This document shows, one piece after another, positions 1-13,900 of a stretch of DNA of 64,000 bases (positions are counted from its first letter, which is position 1; the number at the start of each line of letters is the position of its first letter). The stretch comes from Ascaris suum (Eukaryota; Nematoda; Chromadorea; Rhabditida; Ascarididae). The stretch is from contig CM024190.1 of NCBI GenBank assembly GCA_013433145.1, positions 4,030,001 to 4,094,000 of the forward strand, given 5' to 3'. Below the pieces are notes generated by a model, which saw only the letters and a list, made by a program, of their open reading frames with translations, did no database searches and had not been told where the DNA came from. A program made the position numbers and the translations under genes.

Positions 1-3000
1 ATGCGATTGATGATTAGAAGAAGGAATTGATGTCGAATGCCATGTTTAAGTCGTGCTTAGTGATTTTTTTCCAACTTCAGATGGTTCATCTTTTTCTGCA
101 TTTCCTTTGTTCTTGTAGACAGTTTCTTCTTTTTTTCTCATCACATCCTTCTCTATGCGGCATTCTCTCCACTTCTGTAATGCATGATTTTGCTTCCATA
201 TTTTTATTTATTGCTGAACTGGCTGCATGCATACGTCCTTGTTACATTTTGGGAGTTTCGCAGCTGACAGTTAACGGCTGGCGCATTGGACTACTTGGTC
301 TATCGTCGCATCTCACAATAAGGCATAAACGAAACATGTAGAGAAAGATGTGATGGGGGGAAGAAGAATACGGAACAGAGAAGGTTCAAAATGGAACGAT
401 GTGGTTCTAAATAAGATAAACAAAAATGACTCTTGGACGGTACCAAATGCCTACCACTCTCATGTGGAAGGTCTGTTATGTGCAAAAGAACAAACGAAGT
501 GTAGATTCATGCCAAGGGAGCTAGTGAGATAGTTACCTTTGCCGCTACCTTGCTCCAGCAGTTAGTTTCACGAGTTATTATAAAATAATAAATATGCAAC
601 TAATGCCTTCATATTTTGAATAACCGGACCGCTTGAAGAAGCATGCTGCAGAAGACTCGTTTTTTTTTGCGACTCTACCGGTTTAAAGTGGAAAACCGAC
701 CACTGCAAAACCCATGTAGGTTTTTTCCCTTTAAATCGCTATATTCTTCGAAGCTGATGGATCGAAGTCGACCCACCAAATTTGGTAGCTCCAGCTTTAA
801 TGGTTTTCGGGATCGTCAAGAATGATGAACAGTCGTCCAAATAATTTGCGAGAAATAGGGAAGTTTGGATGGATGAGGCAATCGAACCATCTTACACACC
901 GTACCTTGATTCCTACATAAACAAATTCGTTTTCGACGGAGTGCAGACTCTTTCCTACGAAAACAAAATCATTTCAGCGAAAAGGATTATTTCAGTCAAG
1001 AAGAGCAGGCTTGAATCCTTCCAGTGTTTTTGCTGAATCGTCGAGTTTGCCCGATGCCTAACGATTATGTGGGGAGAGGGGAGGAAGGGCATGTGTTTCC
1101 GAGGGAATCCCGGTGAGAGAGATAGGCAAGGGGATGTACATGCATTTATGTCTGTGTCAGACGAATTGTTCTAAAAAGAGCAGGGAAGAAGACAGCTGAG
1201 GAGCCGAACTCTGGCTGAACGCAAACAGCGCGACAATGCGTGGTTGCAAGCATGCACAGCAAAAGCGCACAGTGATGTAAATTATACTGCTTGCGTGTGA
1301 TCGTACTTATGAAGTCCCCACAACAACATTAAACCTCTATGTTGGCTGTATAGGGCGGGGATAAGTGGAATGAAAATACGCTCTTCCGGTCATAGCACAT
1401 ATTTGATCGCTGCAAAAACGTTCATTTTAGGAAGCCGATCATTCTTGATCAAAATGATTGCTCACCGAAGTGGCTAAAATCGGTCGATTAATCAAAATGA
1501 GCAGCAAGGACGAAACTGATCTTAAGCTGACCGTTTCCTCGTTGTTGTCAGACAGATGCAACGAACAACCTCCTATGGATTTTGTTCATGCGGCTTGTCG
1601 TAAGCGGGCGAGAAACGATTTTTTTTTCTCGGCGTTTTGCATTACGGCACGGTTTCGTAAGAAAAAGGATTATCAGGCGCTCAGCCACTCTTTGCGAGTA
1701 TTTGAGCAAGCGACTGACCAAAGAACCCAAGTCGAAATATTCGAGGCTACCTGAACTACCCTTGTGCTTGCATAGGAACTATGGAGCCTTAATTCCTACT
1801 AGCTGTCACTTGAGAGCATCCTGAATGCGATTTGCTTTCACTTATGTGGACGGTGGAGATTAAAATAATGAGCAGAACAGACTGTATCTTAGGTGCTAAG
1901 CTAATCGATCAACTAGATTGCCACTCATTACTTGGTCCTTGCACTGCATCCACAGACAAAAATCAGAGGCAAGCACGAACATAATGTAGAGTATAGGATC
2001 GATCGCACGTCTTGGGAGAAGTGCGGTGAGAGCCGACTTCCTGACAAACGTGCTGACAGAGATTGAGTATTTTGTTGAAAGTTCGTAGTTAAAAGGAGTT
2101 CGAGATACAAATTTGATGTAATGGCGTCGTTGCCTGCAGAAGTTTCCTCAGAGGAGTTTCCGTGCAATTTTCTATAAGCGGGAACTGAGATGGCAGAGAA
2201 AATTATTTGCAGTCATTTTTATCTTCAAAAAATGAACGTCTTATTTTACAGGAAAATCGCGAGCTTTCTAAAGCTATGCTTCCTCACTTTTCAATTTCCT
2301 GTCAGGAATGAACTCTTCGTTCCATCTCGAAGGCAACGTGAATTTATGAAGAAGCATGATACTAGTAATGAAAAGTATTTATCGCTCCTGTATCTTCACA
2401 GGCAATCGCTGTTACCTTTTTCGACAACCCATTAGGCAACTGTTTTGCTCAAATGAAAACATTCTCGCAAATCTTAAACCTTTCCTGCGTGAAGATTGGC
2501 TATTTATTTTCTGGCTTTTTTCTGGACTCCCGAAAACTTCTGATGCAGCGATTAACTTTTTTGTATCCTCGTGAACCAGGGCATAGAGTGAGCAGGTTGG
2601 AAAAAACGGCGACTGTACGGCCCAGATTTCCGGCAATCGAGGGTGAAGTTTTCGTATGCGAGTCTTTCGGCTCAAAGAACTTATGAAGACAAAGAAAGTT
2701 GCTGCAGAGGAGCTACCAGGGGATCGATTCCTCTCCATTTGTATTGTTATTTGACAAAATATTCATGCTAGCTATGGGCAATAGTCTGCAAGAGGACTCC
2801 TGTATCATTCTACGTCGCTGTGTTGCGGTCCCTTCAGTTTTTCTGATAAGGAAGGGAGCGCCCGTTGGTTTTTTTTCTCAATAAGTGTGAAATTTGTTGT
2901 GCTCCACATCTATTGATACTGCAAGTGGAATTTGCAGCTGAGAATTCCAGCCGCTCCGAGTAATGTCTGAAAAAATTGGCCCAGAGGTCGCCAGACTGCT

Positions 3001-4924
3001 GTTCGCGACTTCTTCATCAACTTCTCGTTTATTGAAGGCCACTGGTTCGATGCCGGCACAAGGCAAAACGTTTGTGTTCCTCATCTACTGTACCTCGAGA
3101 AAAATGAATTGAAGCAGATGAACTAACAGTAATGTTGTGGTAGGTTTCGAGTTTTTGCGGCCAAAGTTAACCTATTTGAGGTAGTGTTGACAGAGTGGTA
3201 TAGATCGATAGGTGAATAATACAGCGTTTGCAGCGTTTAGCTGCACTGATGTAGATGGATACACCTATCACATTGAGCCTTGCGTACTGCTTATAATTTA
3301 CCGTTTTCTTTTTGAAATTTGATCCTATAATGGAAGAAAAATTTTCAGCTCTTCTAGATTTCGAAGCAATAATAGTAATAGGAACCACTGCGCACTATTC
3401 AGGTGCTCCCTTGATAGTGCATGGAAGTGTCACCATGATTTGAAGGCGCTCAATAGCACCTCCCTAGCACAGGCTGCAGTGATTGCGCACGCTTACCGGC
3501 GATTCTAACAGGTGTTCTTGTATATTGTTGCCGATTTTTCTTACTCGCTATTTACTGCTGAATCGTTTTTATAGACCAAAGGACATTTGGAATCGATCAA
3601 CTTTGAAAAACGCGGACTAATAATGTCGCATTTGGCAAAATTCTGCTTAAAGGACGAGAAGATGAGGTGGATTTTGGCGAAATTTGAAGAATGACTGAAC
3701 GGAGCAGTGGATCTCGGCCAAGATTAACACGATAAATTTTTTCCAAAACTGTCAAAAAGTGGAATAAAATTCTGCCGAAATTCCTTGAAGTTTTTTTCGA
3801 GTAGAGTGATCTTCCATGCACTTAGCAAGTTATCTCATGATTTACACCGAAAAAATTCCTCCTGTCGGTTAAACATCTCATGATTGTTGATAAAGTTTCG
3901 CGAATAGTTTAAAAGAAATGACGAATGTCGAGCAAACTTGTATTGGTTTAAGAGGTGCCGTTTAAGCGAATTATTTAGCAAACTAATAAAGCTGCAATTT
4001 ACAAAGTACGTTGTAGGATCAGCGATGATATTGCCGAGTAGGCCTCATCCATTGTTTGTAATTTACTGGATCCGTCATTCTGGCAGGGATAGCTGCCACG
4101 TGCTTACTATGTCACCCCTGTTTTCCAGTGCTACAGTGCAATTTGCCCATCTTCTGAATTGTCAATGAATGGGAACTTTTTCAAATATGGGTCCCATTCA
4201 GCAGCTGTTGATACTTCAGTGACAGTTACTGAATGATGCAGGTGAAAAAGTAAAGGGATTAGTAGACAGTAGAGAGAAGGATTGGCCTAATACGTGTGTC
4301 AAACAACTTTGGACATGAGCACAGTTAGTAAAGAAAACAAATAAGAAAACAGCATTTTTTTAATTGGTTGGCATGAATGTCTTTATATCAGCTTCAGACA
4401 AGAGATCAACCGTCGGAGGCCGTTAAAATGCCTCTAGTGTCACGACGCGTATCGATACTGTGTTCCGAAGCTGACTGGGCCGAAGTGCGTCTGATTACGG
4501 GGAGAGACGATAATGCCTGCAACAGAGCTGGTCTCATCCCAGAAGTTTTACAGGCGTTCGTGTAAGGCTGTTTCCGCTCTTATTCAAAGTTGATAAGATT
4601 GCGTGAATTTGCACATGTATTCGTGAGAAGGCGCGACTAGAATTTTTTCATGAAGGAGAGAAGCATTAGAGATCCACATGAATATTAGGAACCCTCAAAA
4701 GAGATATGCCTCAAAAAGATCAGCTGCTAATCCTGATGTCTATAATTTGCAACTGCCTTACTGTAGCGCACGTTCGTTATGAAGTTCATGCTTGAACGAA
4801 GGGTTGTTTATGCCTGAAACCCGAAACTGCACCTTGAAAAATCACTACCAGAGAGATTTACCTGATAGTACAGTTGATCTCTGCCCACCTGCTTAAAGGA
4901 CGAGAACTCAACGCACCAGCGTGC
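1..4924. other. No gene recognised
   Basis: AT-rich sequence with many short open frames on both strands. None shows a recognisable family motif, and no chain of phase-compatible exons was found. It lies downstream of the TRPV stop codon and should include that gene's 3' UTR, but I could not pick a convincing AATAAA on the minus strand. Confidence 0.5.
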
Positions 4925-7900
4925 CTATAAAGTATGAAGGAGTGAAGGAAGAATAAAGGGAATGTAAACGTAGTCGATTGTGGTTTGAGCATTTATGCCA
5001 AAATGAGAACATGCAGATGTGACTGTGAATTCGTTAAGCAAAGGCGTTACCAAGAGGCGCTCCTCAGCTGATGTTTTGTCTTTACTTTCACTGTTGGTGG
5101 CATCAGCCGCTGTCTTCCATTCACGACATGCCGTTTTCGATTCGGTCTCTCCTTTATGTGGCTGCAAATTGAACTCACGCTCTTTTGGTAGTTCTGCAGC
5201 ATTCTCATTAGTGAATAGTTCCACTTCAACATTACAATCCGATATTATTTGAACTCCTTCAAATGAATTCTGTGAATGTGGTTCAATTCGGAGGACGCTG
5301 TTGCACACATCGTTTTCCTACTTTTAGCCGTCGTGACTTTTTGATTTGGCGTGGGCGAAATAATGCAGTGGGACAGCGTCGTACCGCCTTTCAAACTTCA
5401 AACATCAGGAGGTATAGATCAGTGGCATTTATCCACTGCCCGTCTGTAATAACATGACTTGCTGAAGAAGATGCGGGCCCCACAAAAAGATCGCCTTATT
5501 TGAGCACGACTTCGGAAGGGGAATTTTGATTGTATGCTGTTGGAGTGATGGTCAGTGACAAAATTTGATTCTTAGGCACATCGCCGGAAAGAATGCCGCC
5601 AAAATGATGCAACAGAAAGAAAAGTGAGGAAAGCTTTTATATTTTGGCTGCACCTTGCAATGTTAGGCGTTTGAGCGCAATTGTCCGCCAACATCCTAAT
5701 GAAACATTTTAAGCTCGATGTTTTCGGCGCCTTCAGTTCACTTGCAGCCAGCGTCTTCGTCATGACAGTGCTTCTGCTCAAGTCGCTTAATCGGTCTGAA
5801 GGAGTCAGATGCACGGAGCAGGGAGCTGGGGAGGGGATGAAAGGAGGGAAGGGAGGTGAGAGGGAAGCAGAGGAGATACTTGCCTGCACTCTTTGACGGA
5901 CGACAAATGAGCGATGTGCTTTGTCGCTTCGAATAGGACTAGAATACTTTAGCATTGCAATGAGACGATCATGAGGCCGTAACGATTGTTCGAGTAAAAG
6001 AATAACTTGCGCCCACTGAAAGCTCAAAACGCCTATCGATACAGTTTGAAGAATCAGAACTTTGCGTTCATTCCAAAGGCATGTTACGTGCAGGTACTAT
6101 TTACATATTTGGCTTTCTCACGCTTTAGGACCTAAGGCGGAGGGGGGAATCAAATGTTTCACTTTACACTGTTGTTCGCTGCTGCTGTTGTAAGTGGAAA
6201 GGCAGAGAAGAATATCCGGGATACCATGGGTTCGGGTCAAAGCAAATGGTGATAATAGAGAGCCGGAATCTATTGTTCTCTCATGAAACATATTCAAACA
6301 AATCAACACAAGAATGGTTTTTTGAGACAAGGGTTTTTCGAGATTTATCAGCTGATGCCCAGCTCAAAATATGAAAAACAGCTGATCTCCACATGAGCTG
6401 AAAAATAAAGAAAGCGCCTACGTTATTCCGAACATGACGATCATCTAAGCTTGAGGGAGTTTCTTGAAAAGAAAAAACGCTCAAATTCCCACATCGTCAG
6501 AATTTGAGGAGTGTAATTGCAATCTAACGTTACTGTTTAAGAACATTTATATAACTGTCTCCATGAAAACAACCATCTAATCAGCACTGCATAAACTGAT
6601 TGTGGAATATTTTTTCCTCGTAAACATCATTATTGAGCATCGATATGCGAGGGAAATAGTTGGTAGTGTCTTCATTTAGCAAATATTCTGGCATAAGAAA
6701 TAACTATTATATATCCGTCAAATAATTCGGCTTATGGATATGGGGCGGTAAACTATAAGAAAGATAAATACTTTCTTTTTCAGACACCAGTTGACATAGA
6801 TTTGAAAAAAATAGAAGTATTGAAATCGTGGAAACGAGGAGAGTCCTGTGCGTCAGGATTAAATACGAAGCAGCTGTTGCAGAAGCTTTTTTTAGACAGA
6901 CATCCACTATACTTTTAATGCAAATTTTATAGATTACGAGCATCTCACCTGTCGTTTCCATTCCTTTTGTGTCTCGGAAATTTTTTCGTACGTGCGGGTC
7001 ATCATTGCGATTAACAGATTAAGCAGCATCACAGTCACAAGCAATTCGTAGATCAGAAACATCACCTCAACAATCAAATACTTCACTGACCACGTCGCAT
7101 ACGTTGCTGATTGCAAAAAAAAAGCATTTAATCAAACACAGTTCGCACTTTATGGCTGCCGTGAAAGAACTTTGAGAGCAATTCAATCTATTTTTCATTT
7201 CTACTGTTCTCGGCACGTCTCACTTAGCTCATGAACGCTTATTTTGAGGTGCGAGTGAGATGGGCTGAAAGATAGTTCAAGTGCACGACTGTCCACGACG
7301 CGAAGAAATTTCGGTAAGGACGCAAAGACAAGGTGCAATGATCAGTTGTTTCAATCGCATCGGCACTTTTATTCTAACCTACTGCTTTCCCTTTTAAATA
7401 CACCTCGAAGGGTTTTAATTTATTATGCATAGTTCACTAAATTAAAATTGGGCAAGAACTTCGCCGCTGTTGAACTGAGAGGTTAGTAAATCTGCTATTT
7501 TATCGCATATCCAGCACTAGAAGAGTAATTGATCAAGAGGTGAAGCGATACCTTTCCGAGTGGAACAAGTGAGCTGCGGCAGTCATTTAACGTATTGTAG
7601 AACAGCGCAAACTCGCCAACACTCATTATGAACATAATCATGAACGATTCGAATGGATCAACTAGGATATTCTCAAAATTTGACGTTCCGTTGCTGGCCA
7701 GTCGTTGTTGATGTTCACGCTCGCAACCAATGAACATCACAAAGAACGCTTTAAATGAAAAACGATAGGAAAATCTATAGTAATGAGGGAAGTGAGAATA
7801 CTTCTACTTCTAGTTTACGACAGTGGCCCATATTATTCCCGATACTATGGAAGTATTGTGATGTTCCTCCCTACTGCAGACCACACAGTCGTCTTAAGCA

Positions 7901-10900
7901 AGGACAAGCGAGTGGAGAAATACGCTTCTGAACCACAGGTGCAGACGCAACGTGAAGGAGAAATATGCAGTTGAAGATTGTTTCAAATTTTGGCATGCCT
8001 TTGCTTTTTCGCAGTTCCAAAATTTTTCAGCCATGTACGCAAGGCGTTTGTTATCTGTGCTTTAATTTTTTACCGTTTCAACATAAAATGTCCCATGTTA
8101 TGGATAACGGACTGAACGGGAGAGAGATTATTACTGTTCTAAATAACTTAAGAAACTAGTTTAAGAAACCGTACCAGCTGCTAGAGAAATTGTCCCTGAA
8201 AACAAAAGGAGAACTGGGAATCGACCAGTTTCCCAGGCGTATGCTTCTTGCCCATTCATCCCCTCTTGTGCCATACGATAGGTCTTACTTTGATGATCTA
8301 GAAACTCGATTTCAATTGGATATTATCTTCCAAATGAAGTCCGCTCTTGCAAAAGGAAAAAGAACCGCATGATGCCCTAGTTTTGCAGTATTCATTTTTG
8401 ACGATAAGATTCGTTGTTAAATTGAAGCAACTTCTGATTATTAAATTGAAGTGGAAGGGATTCAGTATTACATTGAGAGAAGCCGACCACAAATATGAGA
8501 TATATGAGGAAATAGCGCAGTATATCGCCGACGATGATCTTGTACACCATAAGCACGAATGGACCCACGAACTTCATTCCTCTAAAAGTAGAACAATGTT
8601 ATGATGAATCGTTCCTCTTCCGTTCGATCCTTCTAGCTATACCTATCTGCATAATAGAAAATCTCCTCCGTCTTCAAATGACACCTGCAACTAAATGGAA
8701 TCAAAGAGTGAACGAAGAAACCGTTGAATAGAACTTTCCCATCTGTGGTCGAGAGAACATTACAAAGGAGCCGTTTATTCACATAATCCAGAGGTTGCAG
8801 TAGTGCACTCTTTTTAAACAGGGCCAGATCGAACTTGTTACTTTTGAGTAGCCAAAATCACTTTGTTAGATGGAAAACGTCTAACAATCACTTGCTTCTA
8901 ACCTGCAGTAGAAGAGGAAGTGCATGGAAGTGATAAGGACAGCGGCAATGACGAGCACATTCTCGAAAACGAGCATGATCGGATGAACGGTGCACGCAAA
9001 TCGAGCACCAACTGTGAGTAGCACGATCGCGAATGATAACTTGTGGAGAATTTTGCTCGGAAACGCACTCTGAAAAGCTGCGCAATCAATTTGTCGGAAA
9101 GGATGGGGGGTGGCCGGGGGGGGGGGGGGGGGAGCAGGTGAGGAGGCAAAATCGCATCCAGTGAAGCAGTGATAAATTATGCTCCCGACTGCAGTTTCAG
9201 ACCTATGCCGAAGGTGATTCTTAACTATGCCGAATAGGTCCTCTAAGTAAGAACTGCTGTTAACGAAATGAGTCGAGCACACACGCTCAATGCAACTTTT
9301 CCTGCCTATAAGTTCTATCTGTGGATGACGTTCATTGCAAACAGAAAAAGCGGTATGAATGTGCATTATTGTATGATGATAGGCTAAGGAAGAGTGTATG
9401 ATGAGAATCGCGCGGCAATAGACATTAGAAATCCTCCAATTTTCGAGGGGCACCAGTTCAATCCAACATCTCGTTCGTAACGTCTTTGCATGGGATAACC
9501 AAACATGGCTTTTAACAGCACCCCCAAGTGCACGTCAGCTCCGCTGTATTTCAAGGATGCATAGTGAATCTACTCTAATTGCTCGCAGTGCGTGCATGCG
9601 ATGCATCGAATTGGTGCGACGATTTTATAAGCCCGCAAAGCTGCACATCGTCGCAACGCAGAACTCTTATCACGGCTCCAACTCAAATTTGCTGCACAAA
9701 AGTGACTCGTGAGTCGTTAGTGGATAAGGACATTCCACCTATTAGGCACCTGCATGCTGTGACTTATACCAAAATCAAGCGATATCGCGAAGATAGCAAC
9801 TAAAGGGAAGGAGAGAGAAAGATAATTACTCGGCGTTACACGTTCAGTATTTCAGAAAAGAAAATTCACGTCAGTGTTCAAAGTGTCGACGACACTGCTA
9901 GGCTTTGACACTGCTGGGCCCATTGTCACGCTAGAATACATAGTCCTCGAGGAGGTAGAATCTGTGTGGACAGTGATTAAAGTAGATTGTGTCACTATTT
10001 CTGATGATAAGTTAGCGCACATCGTATCCAGCATTGATTACAGAAAGAAGTGTGAAAGGTCAGTGATGCGTCATGCGAACACATCATAGAAAACTTGAAG
10101 GCGATAAGGGTTCACAGAGAGTGAGGAATACTCCAAAATCCGAAAACCAGCTTCTTCCTCACCCTGTAAAAGTGTAAACGCAGCCGCTTTTGTGCTGCAG
10201 TTTTTCAAAGCATCCAGAAATGTGCACCGCAGAAGGAGAATCATTGGTATCCATGGAGTTTTATCAATGATGCATTGCTAAAAATGAGTGGGCATTCCAC
10301 AGAGTACAACGTGACCCTCTGCTTCAGGATTTCTTTTGCTATCCTTTCTCCTTTTCTTAAAACTCCCTCATTCTCTGCATGCAACAATCTGATTCTACTC
10401 TACCGAACATTGCTCTGTCACGACTAACATCTGCCCCCATTCTAAGGTCGGTAAGTGATGGTACTAGGCGTGGACATCGCTATGGGCAAACCTTGTCGAC
10501 TGACCTAGCGGAGAGCACGCCAATCTTGTTGAGGCAGAAATTCACATCCTCCAATCTTCCGAGAGACAGTCTTCTATCCGTTTCGAAAAAATTTACTATC
10601 TCTTCAAGGTTTGAGTAAAACGTTTGTCGTGCATTCGGTAGATAACATCCTGTGGCTCATGCTGTCGTTGCCGCTTAAACTCGTCGCGTCACCCCCACCC
10701 CCCCCCCCCCCTCCACCAAGCACATTTTATGATGCCGCAACGTAGCGTTCCGCTTGTCAGCGATGACAGAGTGGAAAGTTGCGCTGGCGTGAATGCAAGG
10801 TGCTGTGCCTTTCAAAACGCTAACAGCAAAATAGCAGCATACCACTGTTTTCCACCATCGTTTGTGACCGTTGCGAAGTATATCAACTGATTCCTGAAGC

Positions 10901-13900
10901 AACTGTGTCAATGCCAATACAAGAAGTATGCATTCGCAAGTCAAGCGGATCTGCAATGAAATTTCTCTCTTGTCTTGTGCGGCGCGAAGAAATGATCCGT
11001 AGTCATGCCATCTAAAGAGAGGAAGGTGACAGGTAAAGAGGGAGGAACGTAGCGTGTATCGCCTTGAAACTGCAAATTAATTTTTCCATGATTGTTGTCC
11101 TGAAAAGTTGTTGCCTGGATTGTACTTTTGAGAGCTATTGTTCGTTCAACAGAGATTTTTAGCCTTGCTGTTCAACGAACTTGTTGCTGTTGTCTTCACT
11201 GGCCTTTGATCACTCTGGCTCCAACCAACAATGAAAATTAACATCGATCGAATATTTTTAAGGATGTTAAAAAAGTGGAGAAAAAGATTAAGATGAATAA
11301 TGAAAAACGTGCTCTTTGTGAAAGAGAGCCATTATGGTTGCCATAATCCCATAAATGGCATTGCGGTGGCAGCGACTTCGTTTCGTCCGTGCGGTCCAGG
11401 TAAGCGAGCTCATCATCTGTGAATGCCCATGTTTCTTGAATACTTGAATTGAGAGGTCTGATTGGCCACAAATATTCATCGCTTTTCTGAAGGCATCTTT
11501 TGTAAATGGCTCAAGCAGAATTAACAAGAAAGAAAAAAGTGAAGCATAAAGTGGAGGAAGCTATTAAAATTTAAAACCCTCATTGCCACCGCCGCTGTGA
11601 CGGCGAACATCTCATCGTTGGTATATGACACTCGTACTCTTACACCTGGAAATTGTGTCACGATTATCTGTGTATGAATACTGCGCGTGTCTGTTCACCA
11701 GTAGGTTCCTAAGCCCAATAGTTATTGTGTTTATACTTTAGTAACTATTAGATTTGCTAGAATCATGAAAAGCATTTTCAGCCCCAGCTCATGCAACTGT
11801 CCCTGCTCTAGCCTTGCCCCTTGCAGTGAAGAGCGGAAGTGCTATCTCGCTTTCAGTTAAAACCGCGCTTGTATCGGCTCCTGACGTGATGAAAAAGATT
11901 TATTTTTATTTTTTTTTTCAAGAAGATAAATTTCATCAGTCTTGCACTGATTTACTGTACATTCCTTTTTTTTTTTTCAACTGTAGCAGCAGAAGAGGGC
12001 TGTGCATCAATCAGGCGATTAGAAGTGTTTGAGATGGCTTGGGAAATTAGTAGCTTCAAGAAATGAAAAGCGTCTGAAGGTGAGTTTTCATGGTATCTGT
12101 TTAAACCCTTCGAATATATTCGATCAGTGGTTTTCAGTAAGCGCTTTATCTTTATTCAATGGATTCTTTTTGCACGCACACAGTGAAACTGTGCAAGTAG
12201 GATGTGTTGTTGAACTGAGCAACTCAGTGCACAGCTGAGGCTGCTGCACCGCTGCAAGGAAAACAGCGTTTGTTGTGCAAAGATGTGTGGCGCGCAGCTT
12301 TTTGGACCGAATGCTAATTTTTGTCCAGCAAGAGAATAACGTTGCTCTACTTCTAATATGGCGATTCAAATAAAGTCAAGTAGTATGTGTCGCGATTCAT
12401 CAACGGTCACTTTCTGATCCATGAAACAACAATGACGGCGACTACTACTAAATGTTGTCAAGCCGAAGTAAGCCCAGAATAACGAAGAAAAAGCTGAAAT
12501 GAACTGCTAATCTGCGCGTAACAGCTGCCGAATTGTGGAAAGTTGCTTTTAAACGTCTAGAGGAAGCAATGAGTAAGAGGTGTCATCTTGGAAAATAGTG
12601 TGCCCAATACCGCCCGTGATGACAGAAAGGTGCGATGGAAATTTTTTAAAAACTGGGGGCGCTTTAACGTGAACAGAAAGAAGTAAAACGGCAGCTTACT
12701 TTTGCAGCAAACTCTCGCGTCAGAAGCGCGATATAGAACGATAAAACATAAACGACGTAGTATGCGAGCGAAAATAAAAACCTGTAATACTTGAACGTTA
12801 GTAAGAATCCGCAAGAATTGCTAGTGAAAATGTCCTTCAAAGCAGTTTGCCATGAAGCGTTCGATGCAAATGCTGGTCAGTTACTCGCTATTCCGCATGT
12901 AAGAATGAGCCAATAAATGAATAATGGCACGTTTCCGTAAAGGATGAGGAGAGAAGCACTTACTTTTTTCTTCTCTCACTTCACCACCTAGTCAAGTTTA
13001 CCTACTTGTTAAACTGGCTTTCTTTTACTCCTCATGTTTCATGGCTGTTAAATTTCGGTTATTCATCGCTTTACTGGCAGATGCATATCTCCTCCTCATA
13101 AGTTTGCCAACAAAACAAAGTTTGTTCGCCTGTGCTCTCGCTTCGTGCCAATCAATGCTCATAGTTCCATGGGTATGTTGGGGTTAACATGTTGACACTG
13201 TTAACTTAACAGACAACGAACATAAGTAAAAGAAGCGGTTATGACACCTTCTTCGGCCGAAAGCTTTCCATTTGGCTTCCAATAAGTCCTCCAGGAGCCC
13301 ATCTAAAAAATCCAAATGACGACTCTTGTCCTGCAATCTTCCATTGATGAGGCATACGTTTCAAACGAAAGGTGTGACACATTTTGTAGACAGCAAATCA
13401 CGGAATTTCTTGTTCTTTCTATTTAGGTGGAATTGGCATATCATAACTCTCTCGTAGCATTTTTATCTACGATACTCAATGGATACCAGATCGATTTTCA
13501 TTGCCTAAGTTTCTCTCTCGGGTTGCGGTCGCTGCATTTTTGAACGTCATTACCTGCTCTTGTTACAAGTAGCATTTCCCTCGTACGGTTGCCTTCTCGA
13601 ACTGCTATCACCTAGGTGACCAAAAATAGCAGCTGCCATAACTTGGCATGAATGCTTTGTTATTCTTTCAAAAATAATTTCTGATTGCGAATAACTTAGC
13701 AGAGAAATCAGCAAACTGGATGATGGAAGCGCAAAAAACTTTCCACTCACTGTCTCCTGCCTATCATCTTAATATGTGGTAGAGACCACTTTCAATCAAC
13801 TATAAACATTAATTGCCAACATTTTTTCCATTGTAGTCCAATGAGCCTCATCCCACTAAACGGATGGAGAGATCATCATAGCAGTCAAGTATTACTAATG

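Noticed and set aside
8881..9453. 190-codon minus-strand frame as one protein
   Set aside because: Only the segment 9069-8903 is a TRPV exon; the rest reads through the acceptor into intron and a G tract that gives a proline run.
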